64,000 nucleotides of DNA from CAMQRS01 sp964370645 (GTDB lineage: Bacteria > Bacillota_I > Bacilli_A > Erysipelotrichales > Erysipelotrichaceae), in contig CAYJJS010000007.1 of the NCBI GenBank assembly GCA_964370645.1, positions 1 to 64,000 on the forward strand, given 5' to 3'. Positions 60,406-64,000 of this stretch are shown in pieces (the first letter of the stretch is position 1; each line of letters opens with the position of its first letter). The translations under genes were made by a program, and so were the position numbers. Under the pieces are notes generated by a model that had not been told where the DNA came from, ran no database searches, and saw only the letters and a program-made list of their open reading frames with translations.

Positions 60406-61551
60406 ATGAAGTGTTTGCGATGCAATAATGTAGATCCAAAATATTTTTATGATGATAGAGGCGTTACATATTGTAGGAAGTGTGTTATGTTTATGCGAGT
60501 GAACGTGAATGAGAGAGCAAAAGGTGTGAAGCTTAAAACATTCAAAGGGTCTTGCAAGATGTACTTACCTTATACTCTCACTGCATATCAAAAAGAAGTG
60601 ATGCATAAAATATCCTCATATTTAAAGAAAAAACAAAATGTACTAGTATATGCAGCTACAGGGGCGGGTAAAACCGAGATGAGTATGAAAGCAATAGAAG
60701 AATATTTAAATAAAAGTAAGAAGGTATGTGTAGCAATTGCAAGAAGACAAGTGGTATTAGAGCTTAGGCAGCGATATCAAGAAGCATTTAAGAATTTAGT
60801 TGTGATTGCTGTTTGTGAGGGATCGACAAAGCAGATTGATGCCGATTTGATTGTGTGTACGATGCATCAATTATACCGATACCCTCAATGTTTTGATTTA
60901 TTGATTATGGATGAAATTGATGCATTTCCTTATGCAGGTAATCCAGTTCTACAGGCGATTGCCATGCAAAGTTGTCGTGGCCAAATTATGTACCTAACAG
61001 CTACACCAGATGAGGAGCTTTTACAACAAGTACATTTAGGTACTCTGGAAATGGTGGATCTTTTTATACGACCACATGGACGTGCGTTAATTATCCCTAT
61101 AATCGTGAAAGGATATGGATGGTTGTTGTGGATACGTTTACTTGTATTGTTGAAAGCCTATGAGCAAAGAAAGACACTTGTATTCGTGCCAACCATTGCT
61201 TTAGCAAAAACGATGGAAAAAATATTTTCACTCTATTTTTCCTGTGCAAGTTTTACATCCAAGAGTGAGGACAAAGAACAACGCTTGCAAAATTTTCGCG
61301 AAGAGGGTTTACAAGTACTGTTTACAACTACTGTTTTGGAGCGTGGGATTACGATTAAGGGTGTTGAAGTAATTGTTTTTCATGCTGAACATATGGTGTT
61401 TTCACAAGCAAGTTTAATTCAAATTGTTGGAAGGGTTGGGCGAGCAATGGAAGAAGACGGTGCGCGTGCTATTTTGTTGTGTAGAAAGAAAACACCAGCA
61501 ATAAAGGGATGTATTGAGACGCTAGAAAAGATGAATGAAAGATCTATGTAA
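60406..61551 (+). CDS. comFA: ComFA-like DNA-uptake helicase
   Basis: This 381-residue SF2 ATPase has an N-terminal zinc motif (CLRCNN...YCRKC), Walker A in AATGAGKTEMS, a DEAD-like box MDEID, motif III LTATPD and the C-terminal TTVLERGITIKGV and IQIVGRVGRA. ComFA drives import of single-stranded DNA during natural transformation. ATG 60406 follows GAGGAGGTG; upstream codons in frame are part of the promoter region. It overlaps comFC by 17 bases. Other competence genes are not in the window. Confidence 0.88.
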   Translation: MKCLRCNNVDPKYFYDDRGVTYCRKCVMFMRVNVNERAKGVKLKTFKGSCKMYLPYTLTAYQKEVMHKISSYLKKKQNVLVYAATGAGKTEMSMKAIEEYLNKSKKVCVAIARRQVVLELRQRYQEAFKNLVVIAVCEGSTKQIDADLIVCTMHQLYRYPQCFDLLIMDEIDAFPYAGNPVLQAIAMQSCRGQIMYLTATPDEELLQQVHLGTLEMVDLFIRPHGRALIIPIIVKGYGWLLWIRLLVLLKAYEQRKTLVFVPTIALAKTMEKIFSLYFSCASFTSKSEDKEQRLQNFREEGLQVLFTTTVLERGITIKGVEVIVFHAEHMVFSQASLIQIVGRVGRAMEEDGARAILLCRKKTPAIKGCIETLEKMNERSM

Positions 61552-62212
61552 GATATGTTTTGCATCTAAGATTGAAGGTGCAACTATATTTATGTACTTG
61601 TTTAAGGAGGAGGATGTAGTTTGTTTTGCATGTAGGAGTCGTTTTCAAGTGATAAATAAAGAATATAGGTTTAAAAATTTAGATATTTATATATTGTTTC
61701 TATATGATGATTTTATGGAGGGGCTATTATTTCAATACAAGGAATGTCGAGATATTGCGCTAAAAGATGTTTTTTTGAATGGATTTGTGAAACAAATTAA
61801 CGACAAATTTCGTGGGTATACAATTGTGTTGGTTGCAAGTCATATTGATAAAAATAAAGAACGAGGTTTTTATGCGTTACAAGAGATGTTTGCAAATGTG
61901 AGTTTGGAAAAAGTGACACTTTTTGAAAAGTCCAAAAAAGTTAAACAATCTTCACAATCGTTTTCAAATCGAGATAATATAAAAAGCGTGATTCGCTTGC
62001 GAGCGGGTATTGTGATACCACAAACACCATTATTAATCGTTGATGATGTATGTACAAGTGGAGCGACATTACAATCTAGTTATGCATGTTTGAGAAATCA
62101 TCCGTTGCCAATAAAGGCGCTTGTGATGAGTGCGAATGCTCTCTTTGTCGAATCTTGCGATGAAATTGAGTATGCAAAAAACTCGAAAAGAAATATACTT
62201 AAGTCGAAGTAA
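61535..62212 (+). CDS. comFC: ComFC-like phosphoribosyltransferase-fold protein
   Basis: This 225-residue protein has Cys pairs at the N-terminus (CKIC and CFAC, a zinc-finger arrangement), an LLFQYKECRD helix and the PRPP loop LLIVDDVCTSGATL. ComFC partners ComFA in competence. Start ATG 61535 lies inside the end of comFA, coupled translationally. The first cold-shock gene follows after 14 bases, so the two may be cotranscribed. Confidence 0.88.
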   Translation: MKDLCKICFASKIEGATIFMYLFKEEDVVCFACRSRFQVINKEYRFKNLDIYILFLYDDFMEGLLFQYKECRDIALKDVFLNGFVKQINDKFRGYTIVLVASHIDKNKERGFYALQEMFANVSLEKVTLFEKSKKVKQSSQSFSNRDNIKSVIRLRAGIVIPQTPLLIVDDVCTSGATLQSSYACLRNHPLPIKALVMSANALFVESCDEIEYAKNSKRNILKSK

Positions 62213-62226
62213 GGAGGTGCTGCATT

Positions 62227-62430
62227 ATGGAAGGTAAAGTGAAATGGTTTAATAAAGAAAAAGGGTTTGGATTCATTTTGGATGAACAAGGTAAAGATGT
62301 ATTCGTACATTATACACACATAAATGGAGAAGGATTTAAATCTCTTGTTGATGGAGAGGCTGTATTGTTCGATATTGTGGATGATGCAAAGGGTATTCAA
62401 GCAAGAAATGTAGAACGCAAAGAACAATAA
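62227..62430 (+). CDS. Cold-shock domain protein (Csp family)
   Basis: This 67-residue protein has the RNA-binding motifs KGFGFI (RNP1) and DVFVHY (RNP2) in a single CSD fold. It acts as RNA chaperone. TAAGGAGGT lies about 7 bases before the ATG, 14 bases after comFC. It is similar to the cold-shock gene about 100 bases downstream, showing a local duplication of the family. Confidence 0.93.
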   Translation: MEGKVKWFNKEKGFGFILDEQGKDVFVHYTHINGEGFKSLVDGEAVLFDIVDDAKGIQARNVERKEQ

Positions 62431-62464
62431 CATATTGTTTTACTAGACAATAAAAAAATAGTAG

Positions 62465-62493
62465 TTGTGTTTTATCAAAGTTAAAGGTATAAT
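62465..62493 (+). promoter_or_regulatory. Promoter of the second cold-shock gene
   Basis: TTGTGT and TATAAT are separated by 17 bases, with about 30 bases of leader before the start codon. Confidence 0.65.
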
Positions 62494-62534
62494 GTAACTA
62501 TGTAATTATGCATAGAAAGGTCTAGGAATTATTG

Positions 62535-62732
62535 ATGCAAGGAAAAGTAAAAATGTTCAATCCTGAAAAAGGATTCGGTTTCATCACCGTAGAAGATGGA
62601 AAAGACGTATTCTTCCATTATTCTCAATTAGTTATGGAGGGTTACAAAACTGTAGAACCTGACACATCTGTTGAGTTTGATTTAGTTGAAACGGACAGAG
62701 GATTACAAGCGCAAAACATTCGTGTTGCTTAA
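62535..62732 (+). CDS. Cold-shock domain protein (Csp family), second copy
   Basis: This 65-residue protein has RNP1 KGFGFI and RNP2 DVFFHY. ATG 62535 is chosen over the TTG three bases before it, with AGGA at seven bases. It differs from the upstream copy at many positions (for example MQGKVKMFNPEKG against MEGKVKWFNKEKG), so they are diverged paralogues. It has its own promoter and terminator. Confidence 0.93.
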   Translation: MQGKVKMFNPEKGFGFITVEDGKDVFFHYSQLVMEGYKTVEPDTSVEFDLVETDRGLQAQNIRVA

Positions 62733-62739
62733 AACCTTT

Positions 62740-62766
62740 AAAAAGTGAGGAACCTCACTTTTTTTC
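62740..62766 (+). terminator. Intrinsic terminator after the second cold-shock gene
   Basis: AAAAAGTGAGG and CCTCACTTTTT form a stem with a two-base AA loop and a following run of T residues. Confidence 0.9.
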
Positions 62767-62789
62767 TTTTTTTAAAAGAGTAGTTGAGT

Positions 62790-62795
62790 TATAAT
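62790..62795 (+). promoter_or_regulatory. Possible -10 box of secA
   Basis: TATAAT lies 29 bases before the secA start codon; the -35 position is poorly matched. Confidence 0.4.
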
Positions 62796-62824
62796 AAACA
62801 TTAGGTAATGCTAGGAGGAATTTT

Positions 62825-64000
62825 ATGGCAGGATTGATTAATAAGTTATTCAGTGGGGAAAAACGACGTTTAGCAAAAGTGGAGTCGATTGCAAATGAAG
62901 TAGAAAAATTAGCGGATCAAATCGCAGTATATGATGATGCTGATTTTCCAATAAAAACAAAGGAGTTTCAAACAAGATTAGAAAATGGAGAAACATTAGA
63001 CGATATAATGGTTGAAGCATTTGCTGTATGTCGTGAAGCAGCAAAAAGAGTTATTAAGGAATATCCATATAAAGTGCAAATTATGGGTGCAACCGTAATG
63101 CAACAAGGGGATATTGCAGAAATGCGTACAGGTGAAGGGAAGACATTGACTTCAACAATGGCAATTTATCTGAATGCATTAACACAAAAAGGTGTTCATG
63201 TTGTTACAGTAAATGAATATCTGGCAGCACGTGATGCTGAGTGGATGGGACAAATTTATTCGTTTTTGGGATTGAGTGTAGGGGTGAATGCGCGCGCTTT
63301 AACACCAAGTGAAAAAAGAAATCAATATAATTGTGATATTATGTATACTACTAATTCCGAATTGGGGTTTGATTATTTGCGTGACAATATGGTTACAAAA
63401 GTACAAGACCGTGTGATGCGTGGCTTGCATTGTGCGATTGTCGATGAGGTAGACTCGATTTTGGTGGATGAGTCTAGAACACCATTAATTATTTCTGGTG
63501 GGAAAAAGAAAACCGCAAACTTATACCAACAAAGTGATATGTTTGTTAAACATTTGAAAGATGGAGATTATAAGATTGATGAAAAAACACGCAATGTAAC
63601 ACTTAGTGAAGATGGAGTGACGAAGGCAGAACGTGGTTTCAAATTAAAAAATTTGTATGATGTTGAACACACACAATTAGTACATCATATTAATATGGCT
63701 TTGCGTGCGAATAAAATCATGCAAAAAGATGTTGAATATGTCGTTGCTGATGATGAAATTGTAATCGTTGACCAATTTACAGGACGTCTAATGAAGGGGA
63801 GAGCCTACTCAGATGGGTTGCATCAAGCAATTGAAGCTAAAGAAGGTGTTAAAATCAATGAAGAAACAAGTACACTAGCAACAATCACATATCAAAACTT
63901 TTTTAGACTATATGAAAAACTAGCGGGTATGACAGGTACGGCAAAAACAGAAGAAGAGGAATTCTTGGAAATATATAATATGCGAGTAATGGAGATTCCA
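62825..64000 (+). CDS. secA: Preprotein translocase ATPase SecA, 5' part
   Basis: The frame is open from ATG 62825 to the window end (392 codons), about half of the usual 780-840. SecA powers export through SecYEG, as needed for the secreted proteins of this window. Visible are MRTGEGKTLTSTMA (Walker A), NEYLAARDAEWM, IVDEVDSILVDESRTPLIISG (Walker B) and AGMTGTAKTEEEEF. TAGGAGGAA precedes the ATG. The 3' end lies outside. Confidence 0.97.
   Translation, partial: MAGLINKLFSGEKRRLAKVESIANEVEKLADQIAVYDDADFPIKTKEFQTRLENGETLDDIMVEAFAVCREAAKRVIKEYPYKVQIMGATVMQQGDIAEMRTGEGKTLTSTMAIYLNALTQKGVHVVTVNEYLAARDAEWMGQIYSFLGLSVGVNARALTPSEKRNQYNCDIMYTTNSELGFDYLRDNMVTKVQDRVMRGLHCAIVDEVDSILVDESRTPLIISGGKKKTANLYQQSDMFVKHLKDGDYKIDEKTRNVTLSEDGVTKAERGFKLKNLYDVEHTQLVHHINMALRANKIMQKDVEYVVADDEIVIVDQFTGRLMKGRAYSDGLHQAIEAKEGVKINEETSTLATITYQNFFRLYEKLAGMTGTAKTEEEEFLEIYNMRVMEIP

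Overview
The window looks like a chromosomal segment of a low-GC, Gram-positive, strictly anaerobic, host-associated bacterium. The gene orders are Firmicute-like: rpsF-ssb-rpsR, gdpP-rplI-dnaB, walJ-rlmH, rpmE-prfA-prmC and comFA-comFC-(csp)-secA. Sortase anchors of the xPxTGD type, a single-chain PurL, mucin-directed enzymes and [FeFe]-hydrogenase genes suggest a gut Erysipelotrichia-like lineage. That placement is inference; no rRNA gene is present.

Layout. 1-9 kb: a surface glycan region with a partial GH123-like hydrolase carrying tandem 65-residue repeats (minus strand), a CBM9-like lipoprotein and a 1451-residue MucBP/InlB-repeat cell-wall adhesin. 9-17.5 kb: housekeeping genes (rpsF-ssb-rpsR, an M18 aminopeptidase, two zinc-ribbon membrane proteins, gdpP-rplI-dnaB). 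17.6-22.3 kb: a large anchored GH33 sialidase. The hydrolase and the sialidase each have a CcpA-type cre site just after the promoter, so carbon catabolite repression of host-glycan foraging is likely. 22.4-31 kb: walJ-rlmH, a lipoprotein, ptsH, phosphoglucomutase, glgB and glgP. 31-33.3 kb: rpmE and prfA-prmC.

33.3-43.2 kb: a purine biosynthesis operon, purE-L-C-M-N-H plus a purF-like gene. It is preceded by a guanine-type purine riboswitch, a 30-codon leader ORF and a strong terminator that lies inside that ORF. The PurF-like protein lacks the glutaminase nucleophile. 43.3-53.9 kb: a MATE exporter, a TVP38 membrane protein, hslO-dusB, a two-component system divergent from a MacB-like ABC transporter with a three-fold 11-bp direct-repeat operator between them, a dicarboxylate/amino-acid symporter and a prephenate-dehydratase-like protein.

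54.0-58.6 kb: a four-gene redox-sensing operon. It encodes a [2Fe-2S] thioredoxin-like ferredoxin, a PAS-containing sensory-type [FeFe]-hydrogenase homologue, a SpoIIE/PP2C-type phosphatase and a group-B-like [FeFe] hydrogenase. A 12-bp palindrome overlaps the -35 box of its promoter. 58.6-64 kb: an aminotransferase with an Lrp-type regulator (minus strand), comFA-comFC, two cold-shock genes and the 5' part of secA.

No tRNA, rRNA, insertion sequence, prophage or CRISPR array was seen. The only stretch over 300 bases without a long gene is the purine-operon leader (33333-33704), which is annotated element by element.
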